Shown here in pieces: positions 17,511 to 25,987 of a stretch of 64,000 nt of DNA (position 1 is the stretch's first letter; the number at the start of each line of letters is the position of its first letter). Under the pieces are notes generated by a model. It had not been told where the DNA came from. It did not search any database and worked only from the letters and a program-made list of their open reading frames with translations. The translations under genes and the position numbers were made by a program. The stretch is from JADKCZ01 sp963786945 (GTDB taxonomy: Bacteria; Myxococcota; Myxococcia; Myxococcales; Anaeromyxobacteraceae). The stretch is taken from NCBI GenBank assembly GCA_963786945.1, contig CAWBAO010000003.1, positions 186,001 to 250,000 on the forward strand, read 5' to 3'.

Positions 17511-18098
17511 ATGTCTCGCGCCTCCCGCCTCGCCGTCCTCGCCGCGCCGCTGCTCCTCGCCGCCTGCGCCACCACCCAGGGAGTGCCCCTTCCCATGTCC
17601 ACGCCGGTGGCGCCCAAGCCGGACGGGTTCCGGGCCACCGGGGAGTTCCGCTCCACCATCGGCAAGAGCGCCGCCTTCGACGAGTGGCGCGTGGTGGGGC
17701 CCCGGATCAACCTGGCCAGGAACCCCGACGGCACCTGGGACGGCACGGCCGGCCCGGCCATGTCGCCCTTCCACCTCGAGGCGAAGCCGGGCGACCTGGA
17801 CGGCCCCAACCTCAACCTCTCGGTCCAGAGGGCGGCCGACGGCGTGGTCGAGATCGGCGGCCTCTTCTTCGGTGATCGGTACTTCGTGCGGGTCTCCCCC
17901 CAGAAGCTGCAGGGGAAGACCCACGGCGGGAAGTGCTCCTTCGAGTTCAAGCGGGTCTCGCCCACCGTCTTCGCGGGTGACGTCGCCTGCGGGATGGAGA
18001 TCACCCGGGTCGGCATCGAGCTCTTCGGCGTGGCCGGCCGTGTCGACGACCCGGTCCTGCCGCAGGCGGCGCTGGCCCTGATGGCGGTCATGCCCTGA
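17511..18098 (+). CDS. Putative lipoprotein of unknown function
   Basis: A 195-residue product starts at an ATG with a GGAGAG site (17499-17504). It has a lipoprotein signal ending LLLAAC (Cys19). The mature part is beta-rich, with two internal Cys (GGKCSFEF, VACGME) that might form a disulphide. I recognise no family. It follows the DUF4136 gene by 50 bases on the same strand and may be co-transcribed; a hairpin follows its stop. Confidence 0.7.
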   Translation: MSRASRLAVLAAPLLLAACATTQGVPLPMSTPVAPKPDGFRATGEFRSTIGKSAAFDEWRVVGPRINLARNPDGTWDGTAGPAMSPFHLEAKPGDLDGPNLNLSVQRAADGVVEIGGLFFGDRYFVRVSPQKLQGKTHGGKCSFEFKRVSPTVFAGDVACGMEITRVGIELFGVAGRVDDPVLPQAALALMAVMP

Positions 18099-18115
18099 CC
18101 AGGGTGACCCGGGCT

Positions 18116-18141
18116 CGCCGCCGCTGACGGCGGCGCGGTTT
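18116..18141 (+). terminator. Hairpin terminator after the 17511 lipoprotein gene
   Basis: An 8-bp perfect stem (18116-18123 with 18128-18135) with a CTGA loop is followed by CGGTTTC. It lies 18 bases after a stop codon and 18 bases before the next ATG. The T-tract is only three bases, so termination may be partial. Confidence 0.45.
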
Positions 18142-18158
18142 CGTGCTCTCCTGACGCC

Positions 18159-18656
18159 ATGCGCTCCCCTCGTAGCCTGGCCCTCGTGGCCGCCGCGGCC
18201 GGCGCGCTGCTCTGGGCAGTGCCGGCCACCGCGGCCAATCCGGACGTCGAGCTCGGCCTGGGCGCCGACTGGCTGGTGTCGCCCCAGGACGGCGCCTTCC
18301 AGCTGACGCTGGGCGGCGACAAGCGCATCAACGCCAGCCTCTCCTGGGGTGGCCGGATTGGGGTGCTGGTCCTCACCGACCCCACCCGGCTCGGGGTCCC
18401 CATCGACGTCCGGCTGCGCGGCCACTTCGGGCGCATGTACGTCGAGGGGCTGGTGGGACCGTGGCTGGTCTTCGACGACTCCGACACGGTCCGCTTCCAC
18501 GGCGCGGTCGGCTTCGGCCTGGTCATGCGCGGCTTCACCGTGGGGCTGGAGGTCGGCTACCTCGACCCGACCTCGATGGTCGGGCTGCGGCTGGCGTTCC
18601 CCCTAGCTACGGCCGTGGGGTGGGCGCGGCGGCCGGCCGCGGTATGCTGCCCGTGA
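18159..18656 (+). CDS. Small exported protein of unknown function
   Basis: The 165-residue product has a clear signal peptide (MRSPRSLALVAAAAGALLWA, cleavage near VPATAA). It then has alternating amphipathic strands with aromatic residues (VELGLGADWLV, MYVEGLVGPWLVF, GLEVGYLDP), the pattern of a small outer-membrane beta-barrel or periplasmic beta-protein. The last 15 residues look unrelated to the barrel pattern. The stop overlaps the start of the next gene. No family is recognised. Confidence 0.65.
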   Translation: MRSPRSLALVAAAAGALLWAVPATAANPDVELGLGADWLVSPQDGAFQLTLGGDKRINASLSWGGRIGVLVLTDPTRLGVPIDVRLRGHFGRMYVEGLVGPWLVFDDSDTVRFHGAVGFGLVMRGFTVGLEVGYLDPTSMVGLRLAFPLATAVGWARRPAAVCCP

Positions 18657-19312
18657 TGTGCGGCCGCTTCTCGCTCACCGTCGCCGACCTCGCCTCGCTC
18701 GCCCGGGCGTGGGCCGCCGATCTCGACGCCCTGCTGGCGGCGCAGTGGCGGCCGCGCTTCAACGTCGCGCCCGGCCAGGTCCACCCGCTGCTGCGCGAGG
18801 TGGCGGGTCGGCGACGCCTCGACCCGGCCACCTTCGGTCTCTCCGGCCCGCGCGGCACGCTGCTGCCCAACGCCCGCTCCGAGACGGCCGCTTCCCGCCG
18901 CACCTTCGCCCGCCCCCTGCGCGAGGCCCGCTGCGCCGTCCCCGTCGACGGGTTCTACGAGTGGGAGGGGCCGCCCTCGGCGCGCCGGCCCAGCTGGTTC
19001 CACCGGGCCGACGGCGGTCCGCTGCTGCTGGCGGCGGTGGCGGCCACGGCCCCGGACGGGCGCCTCGGCTTCTCCATCCTCACCACCGACGCGGTCGAGC
19101 CGGTGGTGCGGCTCCACGACCGGATGCCGGTGGTGCTCCCGCCCGGGCTGGTGGGCCCGTGGCTGGCCGCCGGCCCACCGCCGCCCATCCCGGCGCCGGT
19201 GCCCGGCCAGCTGTCGGCGCGGCCCCTCTCGCCGCGCGCCAACTCGATCGCCCATGACGACCCGGCCTGTCTCGAGCCACTCGGGCCGGAGGGGCAGCTG
19301 AAGCTGCTGTAG
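18656..19312 (+). CDS. SOS response-associated peptidase family protein (SRAP/HMCES-like)
   Basis: SRAP proteins crosslink to abasic sites in single-stranded DNA through the N-terminal cysteine, shielding the lesion. The 218-residue product begins MCGRF, so Cys2 would be exposed after Met removal. It has the active-site set NVAPGQ (Asn36), NARSET (72-77), GFYEWEG (Glu102) and HDRMPVVL (His154). An ATG 12 bases upstream would bury Cys2 inside the protein, which is why 18656 is chosen as the start. It overlaps the preceding stop by one base. Confidence 0.95.
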   Translation: MCGRFSLTVADLASLARAWAADLDALLAAQWRPRFNVAPGQVHPLLREVAGRRRLDPATFGLSGPRGTLLPNARSETAASRRTFARPLREARCAVPVDGFYEWEGPPSARRPSWFHRADGGPLLLAAVAATAPDGRLGFSILTTDAVEPVVRLHDRMPVVLPPGLVGPWLAAGPPPPIPAPVPGQLSARPLSPRANSIAHDDPACLEPLGPEGQLKLL

Positions 19313-19364
19313 GAGAGGACCGGAGCGGCGCTCCGCTCCCCACCCGTCCGCCACGGAGTCCCCC

Positions 19365-19982
19365 ATGCGCCCCGACCTCCGCCTCCCCCTCGCCTGCCTC
19401 GCGGTGGCCGCCGTCGCCACCGCCCTCTCCCGCGTCGGGGCCCGCGACCCGTCCACCTGGCTCATGGAGGTGGCCCCCACCCTGCTGGCGGTGCCCATCC
19501 TGGTGGCCACCTTCCGCCGCTTCCGCTTCACCTCGCTGGTCTACGTGGCCCTGGCCATCCACGCCGTCATCCTCGCCACCGGCGCCCACTGGACCTACGC
19601 CGAGGTGCCGATCGGCTTCTGGGCCCGCGACGCCTTCGGCCTCTCGCGCAACCACTTCGACCGGCTCGGCCACCTCGCCCAGGGCTTCGTCCCCGCGCTG
19701 GTGACCCGGGAGCTGCTGCTGCGGACCTCGCCGCTCCGGCCCGGCCGGTGGCTGGTGGCGCTGGTGACCCTGTCGGTGCTGGGCGTCTCGGCCTGCTACG
19801 AGTTCATCGAGTGGTGGGCGGCGCTGCTGCTGGGCCAGGGGGCCGACGCCTTCCTCGGCACCCAGGGCGACCCGTGGGACACGCAGTGGGACATGTTCCT
19901 GGCGCTGTGCGGCGCCCTGCTGGCGCAGGTCACGCTGGGGCGCTGGCAGGACCGGCAGCTGGAGCGGCGCGTGGCGCCGTGA
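19365..19982 (+). CDS. DUF2238 integral membrane protein (YjdF-like)
   Basis: The 205-residue protein has about five to six membrane helices and the family motifs: HWTYAEVPIGFW, RNHFDRLGHLAQGFVPALV, CYEFIEWWAA and DPWDTQWDM. These conserved charged and aromatic residues mark DUF2238/YjdF proteins, whose role is unknown. It ends nine bases before the convergent diguanylate cyclase gene. Confidence 0.9.
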   Translation: MRPDLRLPLACLAVAAVATALSRVGARDPSTWLMEVAPTLLAVPILVATFRRFRFTSLVYVALAIHAVILATGAHWTYAEVPIGFWARDAFGLSRNHFDRLGHLAQGFVPALVTRELLLRTSPLRPGRWLVALVTLSVLGVSACYEFIEWWAALLLGQGADAFLGTQGDPWDTQWDMFLALCGALLAQVTLGRWQDRQLERRVAP

Positions 19983-19991
19983 GGCCCCGGC

Positions 19992-21242
19992 TCACGCCGC
20001 CTCCACCCGGTTCCGCCCCGCGGCCTTGGCCCGGTAGAGCGCCTCGTCGGCCCGCGCCACCAGCCGATCGGCGTTGAGCGCGTCCGGGTGCTCCGCCGGG
20101 AGCGCGTCGGCCACGCCCAGGCTCACGGTGGCGGCCAGCTGCCACCCCTCGAACTCGACGCGCATCGCCTCGACCGCCTGGCGCAGCCGCTCGGCCATGC
20201 TCCGGGCCCCGGCCAGGTCGGTCTCCGGGAGCACGGCCAGGAACTCCTCGCCGCCCCAGCGCCCCAGCAGGTCCGAGGCCCGCAGCGCGGCGCGCGCCGC
20301 ACCGGCCAGCCCGCGCAGCACGGCGTCGCCGCCGGCGTGCCCGAAGGTGTCGTTGGTCTGCTTGAAGAGGTCGACGTCGACGAGGATGCAGGCGCACCGG
20401 TGGCCGTGGCGCTGTGACCGGACCAGCTCCTCCCGCAGCCGCTGCTCGATGGAGCGCCGGTTGTGGAGGCCAGTCAGCTCGTCGGTGATGGCCAGCTCCA
20501 GGATGCGGGCCTCGGCCGTGTCCAGCCGTCGGTGCAGGCTGGCGACCAGCCGGCCCAGCCCCACCAGCAAGGCCACCGTGGTGAGGGCGAAGAGCCCGAC
20601 GGCGATGGAGCGGGATCGGGCCACCCCCCGCTCCGCCTCGGTGACGTCGAAGGTCACGCTGATGCCGCCGAGGAGCTGGCCGACCCGGTAGCCCTGGGCG
20701 GCGTGGCAGGCCAGGCAGTCCTGCTCGGCGCGGAGCGGCCCGAGGTAGCGGAACAGGACGGCGTCCCCTCGCCGTTCGTGGGTCCAGGCCTCGGCCTCGC
20801 CGCGCTCGAGGCGGGCCAGCGCCCCGGCCTCGAAGGCATCCGGGGCGTTGGCGGGGTTGAGCGGCTTCAGGCTGGTCAGGTGGAAGCGGAAGGAGCCGTC
20901 CACCTCGCTGAGCTGCGACATCTCCTGCGTCATCATCTCCGGGGTGCGCATGGTGTAGACGGTGCCGTCGGCCCCCGACCTGTCCGGGTGGTCGAGGAAG
21001 GGGCTGGAGACCACCCCCGGCCGCTTCTCCACCCAGACGCCGCCGTGGAGGGCGTTCCAGCGCCGGGCCAGCAGGACCCCGCCGAGGATGGTCCGGGCCC
21101 GGGTGGTGATCTCGGCCTCGATGGTCCGCCCGCTGCTCAGCGCCAGCCCGGTGTAGAGCCCGGACACGGAGAGGAGGACCACCAGGGACAGGTTGAGGAA
21201 GAAGGTGCGCCACTGACGCCTGGTCGCGGGCACGGCTTCCAT
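19992..21242 (-). CDS. Membrane diguanylate cyclase with periplasmic DUF3365 c-haem-type sensor
   Basis: Residues 13-35 form a membrane helix. Residues 36-205 are a DUF3365-like (Tll0287-type) domain with a CLACH haem-attachment motif (Cys176, Cys179, His180). A second helix covers about 210-235, and the GGDEF domain follows. The active site reads GGEEF (330-334), and an RASD inhibitory site sits at 321-324, exactly five residues before. It should make cyclic di-GMP, with product feedback, under control of a periplasmic redox or gas signal. Haem binding is inferred from the motif. The start at 21242 gives MEAVPATRRQW. Confidence 0.93.
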   Translation of the reverse strand: MEAVPATRRQWRTFFLNLSLVVLLSVSGLYTGLALSSGRTIEAEITTRARTILGGVLLARRWNALHGGVWVEKRPGVVSSPFLDHPDRSGADGTVYTMRTPEMMTQEMSQLSEVDGSFRFHLTSLKPLNPANAPDAFEAGALARLERGEAEAWTHERRGDAVLFRYLGPLRAEQDCLACHAAQGYRVGQLLGGISVTFDVTEAERGVARSRSIAVGLFALTTVALLVGLGRLVASLHRRLDTAEARILELAITDELTGLHNRRSIEQRLREELVRSQRHGHRCACILVDVDLFKQTNDTFGHAGGDAVLRGLAGAARAALRASDLLGRWGGEEFLAVLPETDLAGARSMAERLRQAVEAMRVEFEGWQLAATVSLGVADALPAEHPDALNADRLVARADEALYRAKAAGRNRVEAA

Positions 21243-21357
21243 GCCGACATGCTACGCCGTCGACGCCCGCGGCCGTGACTCCGACCCGATCGGGTTGACC
21301 GCCGCGCAGCCGGCGCAGGCGGCCGGGTGGTCGGCATCCCGGCTGCGCCCGGGACGG

Positions 21358-22251
21358 TCAGCTGCGCCCACGCCGGTCCCGGCTCCATTGCGCCGCGACC
21401 TCGGCCAGCGCCGCGTCCAGCGAGGGCGGACGGATCCCCAGGGACCGGAGCCGCTCGACCCGGAGCCCTGCCCGCAGCGGCCGGCGGGCGCGCTGGCCGA
21501 GCTCCCTGGTCTGGACCGGGACGACGAGCCCCGGGTCGAGGCCGAGGGCCCTGGCGGCCCTCGCCGCGAAGGCGGCCCGATCCATCACCTCGTCCCCGGC
21601 GACGTGGAGGAGGCCGGTGGCGGTGGTGGCCAGCCCGGCGAGAACGTCGCCCAGGAACGGGGCGGGGGTCGGGCTGGAGGACTGGTCGGACGGCACCCGC
21701 ATCGCCTGGCCGGCGCCCAGCCGGTCGATGAGCTGCATGATGAAGTTCTTGTCCCCGGGGCAGTAGCTGAAGACCACCGTGGTGCGCACCACCAGGGCGG
21801 CCGGATCGGCCGCCAGCACGGCCCGTTCCCCCCCCAGCTTGCTCCGGCCGTAGACCGAGACCGGGCAGACCGGGTCGTCCTCGGCGTAGGGCCCGGCGGC
21901 GCCGTCGAAGACGTACTCGGTGGACAGGCCGATGGTGCGGCCTCCCACGGCACGGCAGGCGGCGGCCACGACGGCGGGGGCCCGGGCGTTGAGCTGCTCG
22001 GCGAGCTCCGGCTCCACCTCGCAGCGCTCGACGTTGGTGAGGGCGGCGGCCAGGACGCAGAGATCCGGCTTCAGCCGTCCGATCACCTGCCGGATGGCGG
22101 CCTCGTCCCGGAGATCCAGTGGCAGGAGCCCGGCGCCGGCCCGGGTGTTCCCGGTGCCGGTGACGCGCCAGCCCCTGGCGGCCAGCGCCGCCGACACGTG
22201 TCGCCCCACCTGCCCGGACGCACCCACCACCAGCGCAGTCCCGGCGCCCAT
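21358..22251 (-). CDS. RmlD-like NAD(P)-dependent sugar reductase (SDR)
   Basis: The 297-residue protein is an extended short-chain dehydrogenase of the RmlD type: GASGQVGRH (10-18), STEYVFDG (110-117) and YGRSKLGGE with catalytic Tyr134 and Lys138. RmlD reduces dTDP-4-keto-6-deoxyhexoses. It is last in a cassette of CDP-sugar genes, three bases after the RmlC-like gene. It may instead reduce a CDP-4-keto-3,6-dideoxy sugar, as AscF does for ascarylose. Which nucleotide it accepts cannot be read from sequence. Confidence 0.85.
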   Translation of the reverse strand: MGAGTALVVGASGQVGRHVSAALAARGWRVTGTGNTRAGAGLLPLDLRDEAAIRQVIGRLKPDLCVLAAALTNVERCEVEPELAEQLNARAPAVVAAACRAVGGRTIGLSTEYVFDGAAGPYAEDDPVCPVSVYGRSKLGGERAVLAADPAALVVRTTVVFSYCPGDKNFIMQLIDRLGAGQAMRVPSDQSSSPTPAPFLGDVLAGLATTATGLLHVAGDEVMDRAAFAARAARALGLDPGLVVPVQTRELGQRARRPLRAGLRVERLRSLGIRPPSLDAALAEVAAQWSRDRRGRS

Positions 22252-22254
22252 GCG

Positions 22255-22704
22255 TCACCCGTGCTTCAGGGCCCAGTCGTAGGGGATGCGGTCGGAGAAC
22301 GGGTCGAGCCGCACGATCTCGTCACGGGAGTGGCCCACCGTGGCGCAGTTGGCCACCAGGGCCGGCACGGTGCCGATCCCCTTGAAGCCGTTCCAGACCC
22401 GGGGCGGCACGTGGATCAGCTTGTAGTCGTCGGGGCCGGTGAAGAGCTCCATGAGCTGGCCGCGGGTGCTGGACCCCTCGCGATCGTCGAAGAGCACCAT
22501 CTTGATGTTCCCGACCGGCACCGCGTAGTTGAGCGCCATCTCCTGGTGCAGGTGCCAGGCCTTGATGGCGCCGGGGTAGACCACCGAGAAGTAGATCTCG
22601 CCGAAGCGCTCGAACTGCGGGTCGTCGGCGCGGAGCATGTGCATCACCTTGCCGCGCTCGTCCCCGATTTGCCGGAGCGGCCTCACCTGGACACCGTCGA
22701 TCAT
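22255..22704 (-). CDS. RmlC-like sugar nucleotide epimerase
   Basis: The 149-residue protein is a short cupin of the dTDP-4-dehydrorhamnose 3,5-epimerase family. It has KAWHLHQEMALNYAVPVG in place of the usual GLHYQ segment and a RVWNGFKGIG loop near the end. It is about 35 residues shorter than RfbC at 34364, so the two are not recent duplicates. Its start overlaps rfbH by four bases. In this context it probably epimerises the 4-keto sugar made by RfbG and RfbH. Confidence 0.82.
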   Translation of the reverse strand: MIDGVQVRPLRQIGDERGKVMHMLRADDPQFERFGEIYFSVVYPGAIKAWHLHQEMALNYAVPVGNIKMVLFDDREGSSTRGQLMELFTGPDDYKLIHVPPRVWNGFKGIGTVPALVANCATVGHSRDEIVRLDPFSDRIPYDWALKHG

Positions 22705-24062
22705 GGCCGGCAGCTCCTCTGGAAGGTCTGCGCCACGTGCAGGCGCATGGGCTCGGTCAGGCCTGGATAGACGCCGACCCAGAGCGTCCGGTTCATGATG
22801 GCATCGGTGGTGGCGAGGTCGCCGGCCACGCGGAACGGCGCCGGCCGCCCCGCCGCCCGGGCCGCCTCGACGAGCTCCGTCATGGCGGGTTGGCGGACCA
22901 GGTTGCCGGCGAAGAGCATGCGGGTCTGGATCCGCTGGGCCTCGAGCGCGCGCACCAGGTCGTCGCGCGTGAAGGGCGCCCCCTCGCGCACCGTCACCAT
23001 GAAGCCGAACCAGGAGGGCTCCGCGCCCGGCGTCGGCTCGGGCAGGACCAGCACGTCGCCGAGGCCGTCCAGCGCCTCCCGGTAGAAGGCCCAGTTGCGG
23101 CGGCGGGCCGCCACGAAGCCGTCGAGCCGGTCGAGCTGGGCCACCCCCACCGCCGCCTGCAGGTCGGTCACCTTCAGGTTGTAGCCGAGGTGGCGGTAGA
23201 CGTACTTGTGGTCGTACCCCCTGGGCAGGTCGCCGAGCTGCCACTCGAAGCGCCGCTTGCAGGTGTTGTCCACGCCCGAAGGGCACCAGCAGTCGCGCCC
23301 CCAGTCGCGCAGCGAGGTCATGGCCTTCTCCAGCACGTCGTCGCTGGTGAGCACCGCGCCCCCCTCGCCCATGGTCATGTGGTGCGGCGGGTAGAAGCTG
23401 AGCGTGGCCAGGTCGCCGAAGGTCCCGGTCTTGCGCCCCTGGTAGAGCGACCCGGCCGCGTCGCAGTTGTCCTCCACCAGCCAGAGCCCGTGCCGCTTGC
23501 AGAAGGCACTCACCGCGGCCAGGTCGAAGGGGTTGCCGAGCGTGTGGGCCACCATCACCGCCCGGGTGCGCGGCGAGCGCGCCGCCTCCAGCCGGGAGAC
23601 GTCGAGGTTGTAGCCGGGCAGCGTCACGTCGACGAAGACCGGCACCATCCCGAGCTGGACCACGGGCGCGACCGTGGTGGGAAAGCCGGCCGCCACGGTG
23701 ATCACCTCGTCGCCGGGCTGCAGCCGCCGGTCGCCCAGCAGGTGCGAGGTGAGGGTGGCCACCGCCAGCAGGTTGGCCGAGGAGCCCGAGTTGACGAGCC
23801 GGGCGTGCGAGACGCCGTACCACCCGGCCAGGCTCCCTTCCAGGCGGGTGTGCCAGCGCCCGCCGGTGAGCCAGAACTCGACGGCGCTCTCGGCGAGGTT
23901 GGCCAGCTCCTCCTCGCCGTAGACCCGGCCGGCGTAGCGGACCGGCGTCCGCCCCGGGACGAACTCGGCGGCCGCCTCCGCCTGCAGGCGGAGCCGCGCG
24001 ATCTGGCGGGCCCGCTCGACGATCTCGGCGGTGAGGCGCCGCTCCTCGGCCTTGTGGTCCAT
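22701..24062 (-). CDS. rfbH: CDP-4-dehydro-6-deoxyglucose 3-dehydrase (E1)
   Basis: RfbH/E1 is a PMP- and [2Fe-2S]-dependent dehydrase that removes the 3-hydroxyl of CDP-4-keto-6-deoxyglucose. The 453-residue DegT-fold protein has the hallmark replacement of the PLP lysine by histidine (SFYPPHHMTMGEGG, His227). It also has the four cluster ligands in the E1 spacing: Cys200, Cys258, Cys260 and Cys268. The ATG at 24062 is chosen because it gives MDHKAEERRLTAEI and a GGAG site within the end of rfbG. No E3-type ferredoxin reductase partner is seen nearby. Confidence 0.95.
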   Translation of the reverse strand: MDHKAEERRLTAEIVERARQIARLRLQAEAAAEFVPGRTPVRYAGRVYGEEELANLAESAVEFWLTGGRWHTRLEGSLAGWYGVSHARLVNSGSSANLLAVATLTSHLLGDRRLQPGDEVITVAAGFPTTVAPVVQLGMVPVFVDVTLPGYNLDVSRLEAARSPRTRAVMVAHTLGNPFDLAAVSAFCKRHGLWLVEDNCDAAGSLYQGRKTGTFGDLATLSFYPPHHMTMGEGGAVLTSDDVLEKAMTSLRDWGRDCWCPSGVDNTCKRRFEWQLGDLPRGYDHKYVYRHLGYNLKVTDLQAAVGVAQLDRLDGFVAARRRNWAFYREALDGLGDVLVLPEPTPGAEPSWFGFMVTVREGAPFTRDDLVRALEAQRIQTRMLFAGNLVRQPAMTELVEAARAAGRPAPFRVAGDLATTDAIMNRTLWVGVYPGLTEPMRLHVAQTFQRSCRP

Positions 24063-24067
24063 GTGGG

Positions 24068-25171
24068 TCAGGACTCCAGGTACTCGTGGATCTGCGTTCG
24101 GCACAGCCCGGCCAGCGCCTCGTCGGACGCCCCATCGTGGAAGGCCCGGTACCACTCGACGGTCCGGCGGAAGGTCTCGTCGAAGTGCCACCGCGGCGTC
24201 CAGCCGAGGCGGGCCGCGGCCTTGTCGACGGAGAGCCGCAGCAGCCCCGCCTCGTGGGGCGCGCCGGGCACGTGCTGGTCCTCCCAGGCCCCCGAGCCCC
24301 AGGCGGCGATGATGGCCTCGACCACCTCGCGCACCGGCCGGGCGTCTTCCGGGCGCGGCCCGAAGTTCCAGGGCTCGGCGAAGGCCGCCGCGTCGGGGCC
24401 GAGCAGCCGTGCGCCGAGGAGCAGGTAGCCGCCCAGCGGCTCCAGCACGTGCTGCCAGGGGCGGACGGCGCCCGGGTTGCGCACCGGGATGGCCCGCCCC
24501 GCCGTGAGCGCCGCGATGGCGTCGGGGACGATCCGGTCCCTGGCCCAGTCGCCGCCACCCACCACGTTGCCGGCCCGCGCCGTGGCCACCGCCACGCCGT
24601 GCTGCCCCAGCTGCTGCGGGTGGAAGAAGGAGCGGCGCCAGGAGGCGGTCACCAGCTCGGCCGCCCCCTTCGACATCGAGTAGACGTCATGGCCACCCAT
24701 GGGCTCGTCCTCGCGGTAGCCATCGGCGCGCTCGTGGTTCTCGTAGCACTTGTCGCTGGTGACCACGACCACGGCGCAGGGGTGGCCGGCGGCGCGCACC
24801 GCCTCGAGCAGGTGGGCGGTGCCGAGCACGTTGACCTGCAGCGTCTCCAGCGGCTGCTGGTAGGAGAGCCGCACCAGCGGCTGCGCCGCCAGGTGCAGGA
24901 TGACCTCCGGCCTGGCCTCTCGCACCACCGCGGTGAGCCGGGGCAGGTCACGGACGTCGGCGATGATGCTGCGGCAGCGCCTCGCCACCCCGGCCCGCTC
25001 GAAGAGCGCCGGCGTGGTGTCGGGGGCCAGCGCGTAGCCGGTCACCTCGGCCCCCAGGTCGGCCAGCCAGGTGGTGAGCCAGGAGCCCTTGAAGCCGGTG
25101 TGGCCGGTGACGAGGACCCGGCGACCGGCGTAGGCGGCCCCCAGCGCGGCGGCGGCGGGGTGCCGGCTCAC
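24068..25171 (-). CDS. rfbG: CDP-glucose 4,6-dehydratase
   Basis: RfbG converts CDP-glucose to CDP-4-keto-6-deoxyglucose with bound NAD+. The 367-residue extended SDR has VTGHTGFKGSW (21-31) for dinucleotide binding, the CDP-type variant of GxxGxxG. It also has VVVTSDKCYEN, and YSMSK with catalytic Tyr164 and Lys168. Start is a GTG that overlaps the rfbF stop by four bases (GTGA), with no better codon upstream. It is five bases from rfbH. Confidence 0.95.
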   Translation of the reverse strand: MSRHPAAAALGAAYAGRRVLVTGHTGFKGSWLTTWLADLGAEVTGYALAPDTTPALFERAGVARRCRSIIADVRDLPRLTAVVREARPEVILHLAAQPLVRLSYQQPLETLQVNVLGTAHLLEAVRAAGHPCAVVVVTSDKCYENHERADGYREDEPMGGHDVYSMSKGAAELVTASWRRSFFHPQQLGQHGVAVATARAGNVVGGGDWARDRIVPDAIAALTAGRAIPVRNPGAVRPWQHVLEPLGGYLLLGARLLGPDAAAFAEPWNFGPRPEDARPVREVVEAIIAAWGSGAWEDQHVPGAPHEAGLLRLSVDKAAARLGWTPRWHFDETFRRTVEWYRAFHDGASDEALAGLCRTQIHEYLES

Positions 25172-25949
25172 CAGGTCTTCCACGGGGCCTGGCCCCTGGC
25201 CCACAGCTCGTTGAGCAGCTGGTACTCGCGGAGCGTGTCCATGGGCTGCCAGAAGCCGGTGTGCGGGAAGGCCACCAGCTGGCCGGCGCGGGCCAGCCCT
25301 CGCAGCGGCTCGCGCTCCAGGATGGTCCCGGGATCCTGGCCGAGGTAGTCCCAGGTGCGGCGCCCGTCGAGCACGAAGAAGCCGCCGTTGATGAACCCCT
25401 CGGTGGCCTGTGGCTTCTCGTTGAACTCGCGCACCTGCCCGGCCTCGATCACCATCTCGCCGAAGCGTCCCGGCGGGCGGACCGCGGTCACCGTGGCCAC
25501 CTTGCCGTGCTGCCGGTGGAAGGCGATGGTGGCGCCGACGTCCACGTCGGAGACCCCGTCGCCGTAGGTGAGCAGGAACGGCCCGTCGCCCTCGACGTAG
25601 CGGCGCACCGCCGCCACCCGGCCGCCGGTCATGGTCTCCTCGCCGGTCTCGGCCAGCGTGACCTTCCAGTCCTCCTCGTCGTGGCGGCCCAGCACCTCGA
25701 CGGCGCCGTGCTCGCCCAGGGTGACGGTGAGGTCGGACGTCATCGCCTTGTAGTTGAGGAAGAACTCCTTGATGGCCCAGCCCTTGTAGCCGAGGCAGAG
25801 CACGAACTCGCGAACCCCGTGGCGCGCGTACATCTTCATGATGTGCCAGACGATCGGCTTCCCCCGATGGGCAGCATGGGCTTGGGCAGGGACTCGTTGG
25901 CGTCGCGGATCCGCGTGCCCTGGCCACCGCAGAGGATGATCGCCTTCAT
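25168..25949 (-). pseudogene. rfbF: Glucose-1-phosphate cytidylyltransferase, single-base frameshift
   Basis: RfbF makes CDP-glucose from CTP and glucose-1-phosphate. From the ATG at 25949 the frame reads MKAIILCGGQGTRI, then LPKPMLPIGG, and leaves frame at a run of five C (25861-25865, plus strand). The frame one base over continues with KPIVWHIMKMYARHGVREFV and the rest of RfbF to WKTW. One more G in the run would give a standard 260-residue enzyme. The gene is otherwise intact, including YGDGVSDVD and the GFWQPMDTLRE end. It could be a sequencing error or a young mutation. Confidence 0.9.
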
Positions 25950-25987
25950 GGTGGCGGATTGTAGGTGATGGCCCGGGCCAGGTCGAC

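Noticed and set aside
18461..18656. Earlier start codons for the SRAP gene
   Set aside because: The catalytic cysteine must follow the initiator Met directly, so MCGRF at 18656 is the only workable start.
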